64,000 bases of DNA from Mesostigma viride. Taxonomy: Eukaryota > Streptophyta > Mesostigmatophyceae > Mesostigmatales > Mesostigmataceae. Within the stretch, counting starts at the first letter, position 1. Each line of letters begins with the position of its first letter. The stretch lies in contig RPFO01000199.1 in the NCBI GenBank assembly GCA_009746045.1, forward strand, positions 884,898 through 948,897, given 5' to 3'. This document shows, one piece after another, positions 32,047 to 44,500 of the stretch. The notes beneath the pieces were generated by a model that saw nothing but the letters and a program-made list of their open reading frames with translations, made no database searches and was not told the DNA's origin. A program made the translations under genes and the position numbers.

Positions 32047-32150
32047 GGCAACAAGTCGAATAACCTTGTTGTTATTTAGTCATGGAGGGTTCGGTGTCGG
32101 AGAGATTCAACCTCACAGGCAGCGGATATTGCGTTAGTATTGCAATGTCC
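31440..32150. repeat. Segmental duplication, arm 1 (hydrolase exon 1 region)
   Basis: Most of this stretch recurs at 45,905-46,735 with roughly 90% identity and some indels: GGCAGCGGCCAGGTATGTGG, the AGTTTCAC repeat region, and the exon 1 segment. It contains the candidate first exon of the hydrolase gene on the minus strand. Confidence 0.85.
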
Positions 32151-33003
32151 CACGTTTGTTTGGATGGTTGTCGCGACACTAACCCTAGCACTGAGCACGT
32201 GATGACCGCTGCCAACGACACCAGTTCGGGCAGGTTGTACTTACGGTGGTGGCGTGGGACACAACAACAACAACAACAACTCAACAACTTATGCTGGTGT
32301 TGGGCCGGCCGATACGGCATGAAGAATCAATGGAATTATGCTGCCGTAGGAGCGGTGACATGCCCAGCCAAAATTTCACGGGTACTAGGGTCTGGCCCCA
32401 AGGCTGCCGGTGGCTGCATTGGTCCGGCCCCTATATAAATATAGGGGCTGCGGCTGAAATAGCCTGCCGGCGGGTGGTCATGGCCCCCATATGGCGAGCC
32501 TACTGCCAAAGGGGATTTGCCACGTGGCAAGTGCTCGTCTACACCAGTTGTATCCACCAGTAACAATCCATGGTCAGTTTCAAACCGAACATTCATTGGT
32601 GAATTTCTCACGTATTGTCAGCGGGCCTTGGAAAGGGGGCAAATTCAGCAAGCGCTGCGGAACTTAGATACTAAAATTTCGTTTTTTGTTCGTAACTTAC
32701 AGCTAATCATTTTGCTCCCGGATCAAAGTGTGATCTGGTCACTGAACACGAATTCAGCCGGACCCATTATCCCCGGTTGAGAGCATTACATGGCTACACG
32801 TGGGCAACACACGGCTCGATCTACTACATCTGGACACGGTTGAATTTGGATGGGTCTTAACCAAGGGGGACATCAGAACCAGCAAATGTATCTTTGAGTA
32901 CACCGCAGATTGGGGTTATGATATCTTGTTGCATACGTACCATCAGCCCCATCCGGGCCGAGCCCGCTGGGGAATACATTGGCCGGGCTACACTTGGGTT
33001 AAG
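32150..33003. other. Intergenic, candidate 5' flank of the hydrolase gene
   Basis: No supported gene. It contains a short CAACAACAAC run (32,262-32,286) and lies upstream of hydrolase exon 1, so promoter elements would be expected here; none is distinctive enough to name. Confidence 0.4.
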
Positions 33004-33102
33004 GGGACGTGGCGCGCCGAATATTTTCCGCGCCAAAAAATTCGCGGTACCAGCCGTACCGTGAAAAGTGGGTGCACGGTGCGCGCACCCCTTGCGGAAG
33101 TG
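33004..33102 (-). repeat. Dispersed repeat with a GGCGC-AATATT palindrome, copy 2
   Basis: Inverted relative to 3003-3106, with the same CGCGCCGAATATTTTCCGCG-like core and the ACCGTGAAAAGTGGGTGCAC block. Confidence 0.6.
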
Positions 33103-33109
33103 GCCATGG

Positions 33110-35275
33110 CGACTGCGTTTAGGCGAAACTAGCAATGTAGGGCTAGAGAAATGCAAAAAAATTGCTCGAATGTTGAAGACGATGATTTAATGATGTTGGA
33201 TTGTGGCGGCAAGTAGCTGGTTTACAATATCGCTGCTTTCTTTTACTGCCATCGGCATGGGGGGTAAACTGCATTTTTTGGTCGCGCGGAATAAAATAGA
33301 GTTCGTGATAGCGGCAGTAAATTCGCAGTTTGGGGGCTTTTTGACCGTGAAGGATGCATTAATATCGGTAGCATTGAATTCCAAACCGAACTGGTGCTTT
33401 TTGCTACATTTTCGGCCATTCTCGGTAAGTAATTCTTCAGGCCTGCGCAGTGCATGTCGGAACCTTCCATGGAAGAACGGCCGTTGTTGCGCGCCTGAGC
33501 GAGGGATCTGCGAGGGCAATGTATAGATTTGTCGCGAATGTTATGTGCTATCAGTTCTTTCTTCTATGAGCTCATCGTTCGAAGGTTTTTGCGTTCTTTT
33601 TGGGCAGTTTCCGCCAGCTAGCTCGCCGTTGCTTGCCGAATACCTGGCAGCTTTAGATTGTTTTCGTTGATGTCGTGGTCAGGGCCGCTTCAGTCGAAGC
33701 CTATAGCTTCTCGGGAAGGTTTAAGGCATTTCATAAAACGTGTTCTGGCAAGGATGGTGTGCGTATGGACGCTTCTTGTTGTGTGAGAGTGACGCACCCT
33801 CTCTTCGCAACGGCATCACAGCGCTCATGCGCTGGAGGGCCGCCAATGGTTTCTTTCCATTTTATCGTGCAGGGGAGGAAGTGTTTTATTGACGATCATG
33901 TTGGAGATATTGCATTTGTGTGACTGCATGTAGATAGCTGCCACCATTGGTTTATTTGAGCTTTCCCTTGATATGATGATGTGAAAAGACTGCAATGTGC
34001 TGAGCCAACCATGGTTGACATGGTTGACTGCATGCAAGCTTTGTATGCCATGATTTCCTCGGTTCCTTGCCCTCCATAGTTCCAGTTTGTTGCCCATCTC
34101 AGGTAGGGCAGTGAAGCAGTTGTTGCTGTGTTGATTAGCTTGGTTGGCATAAACCTTACACTCTAACCTGGGAGAAACATAGATAATGCTGGTTAGGCAT
34201 TTTAGTGCCATCATCATTATTGCTATTCACATGCTTATATATCTGGCCATGCTCGAGGGAGGGTGAAGGTGTATGAGGTGTGTGGCCACCCCTTTGTACT
34301 TCATAACATATTCAGCATGTATTTGATGCATGTTGGATGGCATGTAAAGTGTAATTGTGTTAACTTGGTTACTGAGTGGTCCTTAGTGCCTGTCAGGTGG
34401 TCGTCTAGGGAACCCATCAGTGCGTGTCACAGTGACCCCAAACCTTGAGCATGTGTCGTCATCAGTGTGCAAGAGTTATTTATATGTGCTTTTGGTCATA
34501 GATTTGCTGAGTTCTAATCATGAAGTTTACAAGGTAACCTTGGGTTGACTATGTGTATGCTCTCTTGGCATGTATGCCTAACGATCGTGTTGCTATGCTT
34601 GGGCTGGCAAGGTTGGCCATGCCGAGGGCAGGTGAGGGCAGATGAGGTGCCTAGCTGTTTGCTTATGTTTTGTGATCGAGTAGGGCATGCTTTCAGGCTT
34701 TTTGGATGGAAAACATCATGCCTAACTGGCCTTGTAGAAAGAAAAACCTCCTTTAGCTTATGTTCAGGTTTTAGCACGTTTAACTTTATAACTTGAGCTA
34801 GACTTGTCGGAATGACCTGGGACTTGGAAGACAGTTGTCCCCCTGTTAGACGGATTTTCGCTGCAGAAAAAAAGTATTTTTTTGACGTGTTTATAAAAAG
34901 TTATTCCCAATGTCCGGTAAAAAAAGGGTCGTTTTGCGGGGAAATTAATAACTGTTCGAGGTTTTGCCCTTTCCATGATGTAAATAGCTCAGCAAGCTAC
35001 AAACTCAGGGAACTAAAAACGCTGCAGACAGTTTTGCAAATAAATGTGTGCATTGGCTGGGGCGTACCCAGCCCTAATTAGCGTCTTTTGCTATTTATAG
35101 CGCATTATTGGCGTATATATGGGGGGTCTGATCAGAGTATATATGGGGGTAGTACCCCCAACAAGTGCATGGACAACTCACTAGAGATGTTATTTAGTGC
35201 CCACAATCATAACTTAGCATTGTGCAAATGAATTTCAAGTGATATTAGCATATGTCAAATTTTAAGGTTTTTGGG
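33110..35275. other. Gene-poor AT-rich stretch
   Basis: About 2.1 kb with only short open frames, none with recognisable protein content. A poly-T/A region near 34,865-34,925 is the only notable composition feature. Confidence 0.45.
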
Positions 35276-35281
35276 GTGCCA

Positions 35282-35922
35282 CCTCATTTACCCTGGCGGT
35301 AGACCACCCTCTCGTGGACCGCAGGGCCACTGATGTACAACATCTTTTGATGCATAGGGCGATAGGGGTCTGCGCTACGCTCCACGAGCGTTTTGGTCAT
35401 GATGCATCATGCCTGTGCACGCACCCTAGTGAAACCATTGAGCACAGATTTCTTTACTGTAATCTCCCTGGGGTTTGGACGTGGCTCATTAACATCTGGG
35501 CCGCATGGACGGCATCGCCACCCACTCTCCCAATTAGCGTGCGTACCATCATTTTCGGTATTGCTGGCACACCAGGGACCGAGCTTTCAGTTTCCCAAGC
35601 AGAATGGATATGGCTGCGCACTACTATGCTATACGCGATCTGGACCATACGCAACGAGACAGTCTTTAAGGTCCGCGAGGAGTATACCCGCGGCGGCGTA
35701 GTCCGGCGCTTTATATACCTATGGAATGCGGCTATGCGCCGCTACTGGCTGTTAGCTCAGGAACAACACAGGGTGTGGGACCCAGGGCCCAATAACGACA
35801 AGCCCAGCCCGCTCCAGCTTTTTCATGATCTACTGGGCCGTAATCAGGTATTCACCAGTATGCCTCATGGCGACATTACTCAGGTCCAATGGCTTCCCTG
35901 GTCTAATAACGCGCCCTATTAG
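35282..35922 (+). pseudogene. C-terminal zf-RVT domain of an L1-type LINE
   Basis: About 200 open codons. DRRATDVQHLLMHRAI, then the zinc-binding pattern C-L-C-x5-ETIEHRFLYC, then W.W...W, LYAIWTIRNETVF and a Trp-rich tail. This is the zf-RVT region found behind reverse transcriptase in L1-clade LINEs, where C.C...E..EH....C binds zinc. Sequence upstream of 35,282 does not continue the RT, so the copy is 5'-truncated. It is followed by AATAAATA and a short A run (about 36,043-36,053), consistent with a poly-A-tailed LINE. It belongs to a different lineage from the LINE at 7.3-12.3 kb, which ends in ACTTACTT. Confidence 0.7.
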
Positions 35923-36651
35923 CCTTTCACCTGTCACCGCCACACGTGTGTGTGCCCACCTTCATTAGGATTCGCTGATACTCATTTCCCCTCTCACCTC
36001 TTTGGTCCATAACTGGCTAATAATAAATATACCCATTTCCCCGAAAAAAAAAAATTCAGCGCGTTGGGGGGGGGCATATGGGGGCCGGCTGTCGGCGCAC
36101 CGGTGGCGGCGCCCCAGGGGGGCGCTAGCATACTGGGGGCCAGCAAGTTTCATTCCGGCGGTTGGCATTGGACCCTGAGTTCAATATGGGGGCCGGACAT
36201 TTCGACCTGGCGGTTGCGGTATTGGGCCCCCAAATAGCATGGCTGTATGTCACCGCTCCTGCTGCCGTTCTGATGAGCGTCTTGCAAGGCCCGCAACTTG
36301 CAACGGTTGATATGTTCCCGCGCTTTTGCATGCCAAAGTGCCAACCTGGGCAGGACCTGGGCCACAAATAGAACTTGGCCGGGCCACAAGACGACGTTTG
36401 CCGCGCTTTATAAGTGGAGAAATTGACGAAACTGAATATCCCACTGAATCGGCATTCTCGCCGTGCTCGGCGCGGCTAGACGGACGTTTTTTCCACAATC
36501 GATATTTGGTGAGCTATGCTCATTTTATCTACAAAACCTGCTGAGCGGAGAATGCAACGCCGTATAGCACAAAAAGAAAAAATATTTTTTTGCTAGCACC
36601 TGTAGTACCCGGCCGCCCCAGCCACCCGGGTAGTAGCCGGGGTTGGCTGGA

Positions 36652-36680
36652 CAGGTCAGGGTTGCCGCAACCCTGACCTG
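36652..36680. repeat. Perfect 14-bp inverted repeat hairpin
   Basis: CAGGTCAGGGTTGC, one C, then GCAACCCTGACCTG. It could form a very stable hairpin. No T-run follows that would suggest a pol III or bacterial-type terminator. Confidence 0.9.
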
Positions 36681-37145
36681 GCTATTATGAAAGGTGGGCT
36701 GCCATTCTAGGGAAGCAGGTTGTTTCTTTTGCCTGAGAACCTCACGTGACCACATCACAAAAAAAAAACGCAAGGCAACACATAAAGCATTATTAATAAA
36801 CAAGCCCCTTACCATCCCCATGTCGCACCATGCGAGCATCGGGATGCAAGGTCGCCAGGCACGCCACGGTCAACCCTCCCGCCAATTTTCTAGCCTTACT
36901 CGCCTCTTGGCCCGCCTTGAGCGGGATGAGGCTCAGTCGACACGCCAGCGACCCCAGCCTGGACGGAGAGGACGCATATCCGCCCTGAAAGAAAGACTCC
37001 ATGCGTTGAAAAGCATTAACCCCAATCGCCACCCTCCTCCCCCCCCACCCCTTCCCCCCCACCCCCGACCACCTCCAACACTACCCCGTTCTCCACCCCC
37101 ACCTCCAACCCCACCCCCCCGCTAATAGGGCACGATTCTGTGTCC

Positions 37146-37187
37146 CCATCCATCCATCCATCCATCCATCCATCCATCCATCCATCG
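37146..37187 (+). repeat. (ATCC)n microsatellite at a dispersed repeat junction
   Basis: About ten ATCC units, followed by GGGATTAATGCTCCGTGACT and CCCCAACGGGAGCACGAG. The reverse complement of this whole arrangement, including the (GGAT)n run, sits at 39,870-39,938. Confidence 0.9.
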
Positions 37188-37267
37188 GGATTAATGCTCC
37201 GTGACTCCCCAACGGGAGCACGAGTTAAATTAATTAATAATATTAGCGCTAATTAATAAGAAATTAA

Positions 37268-37436
37268 TTAATAAATTAATTAATTAATTAATTAGCACGT
37301 GATTGCGTCACGTGGGTGCCAATACAGTGTAAAGGAACCTTCAACCCTATATACACAGCGAAAAGGAGGGCCGGAGGGCGCCCTAGCTTCTCTCACTGCC
37401 GCAAGTGGGCAGGCCACAGAGCGCTCTCTCCACGGC
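37268..37436 (+). repeat. Short dispersed repeat, copy 3
   Basis: Same family as 21,088-21,256. Here the left end shows (ATTA)n and then GCACGTGATTGCGTCACGTG, a CACGTGA...TCACGTG inverted repeat that could mark the end of the element. A GTGCCAATACAGTGTAAAGG segment and the TCTCTCACTGCCGCAAGTGG block follow. Confidence 0.75.
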
Positions 37437-37771
37437 ATGGTGCATCATGCCGGGGCGCAACACTGTGGGTGCAATATTTACAACTAGTGCAATACCATAG
37501 GTAGTGTAGGCTGACGCATAGCTTATGCTACAAATGTGAGGTGGGCTCAAGACGTCGGCCAATTAAGGCGCAAGCTGATGACCACAAGGTGCCAGAGCTA
37601 ATTGAAGGTACTATAACGCTGTGCGCTAATATCGTTTCAAGTGCTGTAATGCCTAAGCTATCCCATAATCGATTGCCCCCATCTAGACAACTAGAGCTTG
37701 AGTGCTCTATCCCGGGGAAGCCCGGGGGGGCTTCCACAGTTTCTTGTTGACATAAAGGTCCCCGCCCCGCC

Positions 37772-39556
37772 AGTACTGTTAATCTTCCCAGAAAAAGTCC
37801 TAAATTTAGGACCACTTTGAATTAAAATATATACATGCAAACATTAAAATTTGACCCTGGCATTCGTTCCCATGACAGATAACACACTTTTTTAGTTGGC
37901 ATCAAAAACCTGGGGTCAAATAATTACATTTAGTGCATGAATGGGCCCTGCCACCTGCCAGACCTCAAAGCGCGAATTTGGCCAAAATGTGGGTTTTAGG
38001 ACCATTAGGACCAATTATTGTCAACGCATGACCATGCTATCCACACGGTCCCTTGAGCATCTTACAAGCGCTAGGGGACCCTACGAGGCCTTGGGATGGC
38101 GGGGCAGCGTATAACAAGGCCATACCCTGCTGTGGCTGCCTCTATATATACGCGTGATTAACGGTGTCACAGATGGTGCAGGTAATGCAATATAGGGTTG
38201 CATGGTTGCTGAGGTTGCCCGGCTTGAACATGGCCCACCCCTTGCGGTAAACTTTCTCTAAGCATATGCCAAACCTTCTTTGACATCACGGACATGCTGG
38301 CCACCACCCAGCGATGAAAAAACATTGCATTTGCATTGCAACTGAACACATGAATGCAGCCAAATCAAGTTACAAAACAACGTTGTGCTAACATGCAACG
38401 CTTTGTGAGCGAATTCAGCGTGCATGTAACACGTAAACCATACTGTATATACTGTCTGAGAACACCCTGAACGACTGCAGGCCATAGGACAATGGTTTAT
38501 AACTAACACATGAGTAAAACTGCTCTTACGCATGTGTGTTTTAGCTGCAGCGGACGACGAAGATAGAGACGTAAAAAATTGTATGACGTAAACCAACTAT
38601 GTGTGACAGTTATGTGCACAGAGAGCGTCCCCTCTTTTTAGGCATAGCTGGCTGACTCAAAACACCACGACAGCGTTGCCAGTTACACTCATGATCTAGG
38701 ACAACCCGGCACTTACCTGCTACTTACGTCGCCTCATTCCAGATGGTTGCAAAAAAGTCGCTGAAATCCGCAGCGAGGTCAGCTTTCCGAGAGCTGAGCG
38801 CACCAAAGCTGGCCAACCGGTTCGACAATGATATAAACCACGCTTGTGCTGCGTTCTAGGTCCAAGAAATACCGAAAGTGAAGACCTATAAGGTGCGCTC
38901 GCTGCCCAGCCTGAACGTCCCTAAAACATGGTCGACAATGGAAATCGGGCAAGAATATCACGGCCCAGGCGCTCCCATGTCAAATACTCCGTTTCTAAAC
39001 TCCAGACTAAAATAAAAATCGTCCACAAAAATTTCCTGGCTTGATTCGCACCACCATTGCTAATACACTAACATGTTTGTGCCAAAATCGACCCTCCGCG
39101 AGCAGGCGATCTGCGACCCATTTGTGTTGTGCCGCTGTGATACAGCGCTACACATAAAAACTTGCGCAGAAAATATTCACAGCCTTTAAGCATAACTAAC
39201 AACCTTTCGTTTTTGCTACTGGGCGCCCGAAATGATAAACGCACGTGAAAACGCCGGCCACGATTGTCAGGTCGCCATATCCACCTCACTTCATTCCCGC
39301 ACCCACTTTTTCGCTCCAAAATCGGTTATATTTTTGGTCGAGGTACCTACTTTCCCGCCATTATACCCGGTACCCGGGTACGGAATCCGGGTACCATGTG
39401 CCGGTACCACGGGTCGGGTACATCATACCGGGTACGGTGGACATGGGGTACGGACCATATAGTGACCCCCCCTACCCGGTACCTCGGTTATAGTGACCTC
39501 TAGGACAATTTAGGACAAAGTCCTAAATTTAGGACCGTGAGTGGATTAACAGTACA
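37772..39556. mobile_element. Possible TIR element of unknown type
   Basis: The left end reads GTACTGTTAATC and, about 12 bp further, GTCCTAAATTTAGGAC. The right end carries both in reverse complement (GATTAACAGTAC at 39,544-39,555; the 16-bp palindrome at about 39,520-39,535). The 1.8-kb interior has no recognisable protein and several GGTACC-rich near-palindromes (39,340-39,490). No clear target-site duplication was found, so this remains tentative. Confidence 0.4.
39340..39490. repeat. Cluster of CCGGTACC/GGGTACGG motifs
   Basis: About ten imperfect copies of the self-complementary motif CCGGGTACC within 150 bp, spaced 10-20 bp apart. No coding content. Confidence 0.65.
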
Positions 39557-39850
39557 CTTGGGGCTTCTCGGGGTTGGTCTTGTGGCGGATGTAGTCGGGC
39601 CACTGATCGCGGCTTTGCTGCTGCTGGGCTGGCGTCAGGTCGTCGTCAAGCGACCAGAAGGTGTTCACCAGCTTCTTGCGGCGAGAGAGCAACTGAACTT
39701 GGGCTGTGATGTCGCTGGAGGTGAGGACCACTGGCCAGTGGGTTGCGACGGGACAAGGGGACCCTGCCATAGGAGGAGGTGTCTACCTGGTTGGCCAGTC
39801 CTAAGCCCGCCCGCAGGGCCCACATCGGTATTCACCTGGTCTGTGCGGGC
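39557..39850 (-). pseudogene. LINE C-terminal fragment
   Basis: The reverse strand matches the LINE at about 11,740-11,850 (GGCCAACCAGGTAGACACCT and the GGCAGGGTCCCCTTGTCCC block), and an open stretch SRRKKLVNTFWSLDDDLTPA lies beside it. It ends at an (AATT)n run at 39,851. Confidence 0.6.
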
Positions 39851-39869
39851 GCAATTAATTAATTAATTA

Positions 39870-39938
39870 ATTAGACTCGTGCTCCCGTTGGGGAGTCACG
39901 GAGCATTAACCCCGACGGATGGATGGATGGATGGATGG
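39870..39938 (-). repeat. Inverted copy of the (ATCC)n junction repeat
   Basis: CTCGTGCTCCCGTTGGGGAG through CGGAGCATTAACCCC and then (GGAT)n; reverse complement of 37,146-37,230. Confidence 0.85.
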
Positions 39939-39944
39939 GTGCAA

Positions 39945-41500
39945 ACAGTCCTACCGGTCTAATCTATCTACATCAGCTACCTACTACATCTATCTAACAG
40001 CATTCTAATTACTACAACATCTATCTAGACAGCCTCACGCTGCCCTAGGGGAGCTGTCTGGCATGCCTCCCACGGGATTGCACACGCGGGCGCTTCCCCA
40101 CTGGGGGGGGCTCGTTGTCCTCTATGACCTGGGCCCACTTGGCCTTGTCCATCATCTTCTTCCAAATCACGGAGAGGCCTAGTGTCCCCCCATGTCCTCT
40201 ACTAGCTGTTCTTTGAAGGTGCGGGCCTTGCGGCGTCTAACATCACTGGGCCCGGCCCACGTCAGGAGGTGCCGGCCAGGCTGGGCTGGTCGCAGTCCTG
40301 CGGGGGGGCCACGTGAGGTGTCTACCTGGTTGGTGCGAGCTAGGTGCCCTACTAGCTGCAGGCGTCACTGCTTAATGGTGCTGGTGATATATGGCATGCC
40401 CTGGTACAGGTCCTCATTGCGGACATGAGCAGCATATCCTACTCTGAAAATGGAACGCAGCATGTTAATTGGTGACCGCGCCGTCCAGCTTGCGGGCCAG
40501 GTCGGCGGTGAGGGTCCACGTCTCGGCCCCATACGTGAGAACAGGAAGGACGAGGACCTTGAACAGGTCCTGTTTCTCGATCTTGCCCAGGGGCTTGCGC
40601 CACAGGGCCCGGTACTGGCGTAAAGCGTGCCAGGCGAGGGAGATGCGATGGTCCACATCAACCTCGCAGCTGGGGAGCAGGCTGCCCAGCAGCTTGACGC
40701 GGTCCCGATACAGGACTTGAGAGCCGTCGAGGAGATAGAGGGGCTGCGGTGAGTGGGTAAGCCCAACCGCCAGGGCCTCTGTCTTCTTGCTGACCTCAAG
40801 CCCCACTGCACGGGCCTCGATAGCCAGGCAGTCAAGCCATGTCTGCACGTGCCCAGTGTCCTCGAAGAGGGTGGTGTCGTCTGCGTAGATGATGTCTGCC
40901 AGCCGAATCTCCGTGTCCGCTCCGCCATGCCAGAATTTGTTAGCAACCTGCACCCCTGGTTCCCTACCCACGATGCGGGCAGCGCCTGAATCATTACGTA
41001 TTCGACCACAATAATGAACAGGTAGGGTGACAGCACGCAGCCCTGCCACACACCCTTCTGTAAAGGGCATGGGGGCGTGGTCCCGTAAGAAGTGCGCACC
41101 GAAGTGGTGGACCCTTCATACAGGTTGCGGATGACAGCAATCAGGGGGGCGGGGGATCCGAAACAACTCGAGGATGTCCCATAGCGCAGGCCAGAAAACC
41201 GAATCGAAGGCTTTGATGAAGTCCACCAGCACAAGGTGCAAAGGGGACTCACCAGGCTGAAGGCGTTGCAGTTCCTCCACCAGTCGGCGAGTAGCGAAGA
41301 GCGCCTGTACTGTGTTGCGACCTGAACGGCGTGTGCGGGCGCAAGATGGCCGGCAAAGAGGAGGCGGCGACGTGTGGGATGGTATGGGTGACAAGAAGGA
41401 GCTCGCAGTACGTAGTGCTCGGCCCGGCCGGGTGCGGCACACTTGGTAGTGGACACTGAGGATGTGACGGTGGATGGTACTCCATGACATGCCGAGGATG
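39945..41500 (-). pseudogene. LINE reverse transcriptase fragments, scrambled
   Basis: On the minus strand: VQALFATRRLVEELQRL, HLVLVDFIKAFDSVFWPALW (RT motif with D-F-x-K-A-F-D), then in another frame LIAVIRNLYEGSTTSVRTSY and GVWQGCVLSPYLFIIVVEYV, then IIYADDTTLFEDTG (catalytic YADD) and DRVKLLGSLLP through LTYGAETWTL. A piece of the C-terminal region (LLLVTHTIPH-like, 41,333-41,480) lies upstream of the RT, not downstream, so the copy is rearranged or composed of two insertions. A 45-bp ATGCC-containing duplication (GGATGGTACTCCATGACATG) sits at its left edge near 41,470-41,518. The related copy at 7.3-12.3 kb has the normal order. Confidence 0.7.
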
Positions 41501-41590
41501 GTACTCCATGACATGCCTCCTCGCATGGAACGACATGTTTGTCTTTGTACTTTGATTTTTTACTTGAAAGTTTTATTTGCTTATACATAT

Positions 41591-44500
41591 TTACAAGAGC
41601 TTCAAAATTTTAAGGGCCACATCACCTGGTAAATCATCATCGCAAAGAATGTGCAGACAATCCCCAAGTGATGCATGGGCATGATGAGGTTGGAGACAAG
41701 GCTCCGCCCGTGCTCGCCTGCACAACATCATCATCATGAAACAGGGGCCCCGCCTTGCGATGTTGGCTTCTTTACGGATGGCAGCGCCATTCTCTAGCAC
41801 CTGCAGGATCTGAGTTGCTCGGTGCTTTGCCAGCTCGGAATACTGGCACCCGACCACAAGCGGAGCGTCCGCAGCCTGCCGAGATATCTCTAGGCTCGAC
41901 CGCCCATCAAAGTCCAACAACCGCTCCACCTCCTCCCTACTTGAGTATATAAACCGCCGCGCCATGTCGACACACCGCGCTGTCACCTTGTCATCAACGA
42001 ATCCGCCACCTGTAAAGATGCGATCGAGGGGGACCTCCCCCAGGTGAAAGCTCACCAAGTGGTGCAGCGCGGTGCGACCCTGCGCGTCACGCACGTCCAG
42101 AGAGGCCCCGGCCTCCAGGATAGTGACTACCCCATCATGCAGCCGCGCGGCGGGGGTGTTGAGGCATGCTGCTAAGTGCAGGATGGCAAAACCCTTGTCG
42201 ATGGGCGTCGAGGGGGCGCGCAGCAGCACCTCAAGCATCCCCTGGTTCATAAGGATGGCAAACTCAAACAAACTCCCATGGCACTGCTCGTGGTAGGCGC
42301 CCCCGTGCGTGCGAAATATTTCACTCCCTTGGTGCTCAATGAGCGTCTTCAGCGTGCGCATGTCGCCACGCAGCACGCTCGCCCACAGCAGTGGGTCAAG
42401 CATGCTGTCAGGGCCGTAGCGCCCCAGGCCCGGCGTAGCACCGTGCGCCAGCAGCAAGTCCAGGCACTTACCCATCAGCTCTGTCTGGTGGCGGGGCGCG
42501 GAATCGTATGCCGTATCACTACGGCGCCCCCCCCACGGCACTGGCGAGTCAAACGGGGTCCGCAACGCGTCAATCGCATAAACACCGCGGCAGTCCTTCG
42601 CGTTTGGGTCCCCCCCCGCATCCAGTAACACCAGCAGGCACTCCAGCCGGTGTAGTGCTGCCGCCCGTACGACTGGGTGCGATGACAGGTGGCAGCAAAA
42701 GGGCCGGCCTGCCCCATGCTCGGCGTTGGCCACCGCCCGGGCTCCCTCGCCATGCCTGCTTGCGAGCTGGAGCAGCCGCGCCTCGTGAGAGTAGAGGTCC
42801 CCGTCCAGCACTGCGCCGCTGGCGAGGAGCAGCTTGACGATGCCAGGGTGGTCGCCGTCGATGGCCGACAGCAGGGGGGTCCCGAGCCAGTTGAGGCACG
42901 TCTCGAAGGAGCCTGCGAGTGCGACACCCCACACAGAACGCAACAGGGCAACGGAGTCACTCCGCCATGCATGTGCAGTATGCGGATCAACAAACCTACC
43001 AGATGCTCATTTTAACACATCAAAGGTTGTTGCTTGGAGAAACTGTCAACCATGTTCCTTTTGACAGATCAGAGAACTTGGTCCTATGAACGATGCTGTC
43101 TCTGACATAGTGTCCATGTCAGCCTGACGACATTGGGGTGGTTGGGGGGGGGGGGGGGGGTGTCCGGTTGTTTGGTTGGAGGTGAGAGGGTGGGGGCGGT
43201 TGTGCGGGGTTGTTAGTTGAGGTGATGGGTCGGGAGGAATGATTGGGTTCAGTATCGCAACAGGGCTAATGGTTTTGGTAACAATCTGGTGACCGTCCTG
43301 GCCACAGGTCACAGTCATGCTATAGCCACTACTGTCATCGCCGTCACGCATCATGGAGAGGATTAGTATTTGCTGAGGCAGTGCACGCTAGTGACGATGA
43401 TGCTGGCATGGCTAATGGTGTTGTGGTTGGTGTCGACATATGCATAGTTGGTAATTGGCCTTGGTGATTAGACTTCCTAGGGGTGTAAGGTGCTATCAAA
43501 TGGCATCAAGAGGCATTAAGTGCTATCAAATGGCATCAAGAGGCATAAAGTGCTATCAAATGGTATCAAGAGACATAAAGTCCTATCAAATGGTATCAAG
43601 AGGCATAAAGTGCTATCAAATGGTATCAAGAGGTACAATGTGCGCTCGAAAGGTATAAAGAGGTATAAAGTGCTATCAAATGGTATCAAGAGGTACAATG
43701 TGCGCTCGAAAGGTATAAAGAGGTATAAAGTGCGCCTCCCTCTCGTACCACCGCAGTAGGCATGACAAACCTTTCCACCAGAGTACCCGCCGCTGCTTTT
43801 GTGGCAAGTAGCTGCGAGCACCACCGATCACACTCCTGCAGCCGTAGCAGCAACGTCTACCGGAATAGTGGGATTGGTGGTGGCGGCAGCATTGGTGGTG
43901 GTGGTGACGATGGTGGTGGGTGGGGGCTGGGGGGGTGGGGGGTGGGGGGGTGGGGGTGGGGTGGGGGGTGGGGGTGGGGGGTGGGGGTGGGGTGGGGGTG
44001 GGGGGTGGGGGGTGGGGGGCGGGGGGCGGGGGGTAGGGCGTGCTGCAACATGCTGACAGAGCATGTGGTTGCTGCCGTCTTGAAAGCCAGTTGCCACATT
44101 AACATTAAGACCATGCTGACAGGCCCTATAGCGACACCATGCTGACAGGCCCTATAGCGACAACATGCTGACAGGCCCTATAGCGACACCATGCTGACAG
44201 GCCCTATAGCGACACCATGCTGACAGGCCCTTTAGCGACACCATGCTAACAGGCCCTAGAGCAATCTGCCGGGCTGGAGAGGGCACCGACATGACAAGGG
44301 ACGGACACGGGCAAACAGACAGGAGTGTCAGGTTACCCACCGGAGAAGTTTGGGTTTGACCCCGCCCCCAACAGGTGGCGCGCCGCCACTATGTGCCCGT
44401 TCCTGCACGCGAGGGTGAGGGCATCCCTGTGCTGCTTGCTGTCGGCCGCCTCCAGCGCCAGCGCCTCCCTGTCCCCCCCTGCGGCCTCCACCATTATCCC

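Larger units (their letters stand above)
42913..44340 (-). other. Minisatellite-bearing intron of the left ankyrin gene
   Basis: A 1428-bp intron homologous to 49,229-50,897. It contains a 30-bp repeat (43,490-43,735, about 8 units), a G-rich GGGGTGGGGG tract (43,915-44,035) and a 26-bp repeat (44,112-44,262, about 5-6 units). It is shorter than the right copy mainly because it has fewer repeat units. Confidence 0.85.

Noticed and set aside
32800-33132. 110-codon frame overlapping the dispersed repeat
   Set aside because: Half of it lies in repeat sequence that is also present at 3.0 kb in non-coding context; no protein features.
36652-36680. Rho-independent terminator
   Set aside because: A strong hairpin but no T-run and no upstream gene; the window is eukaryotic.
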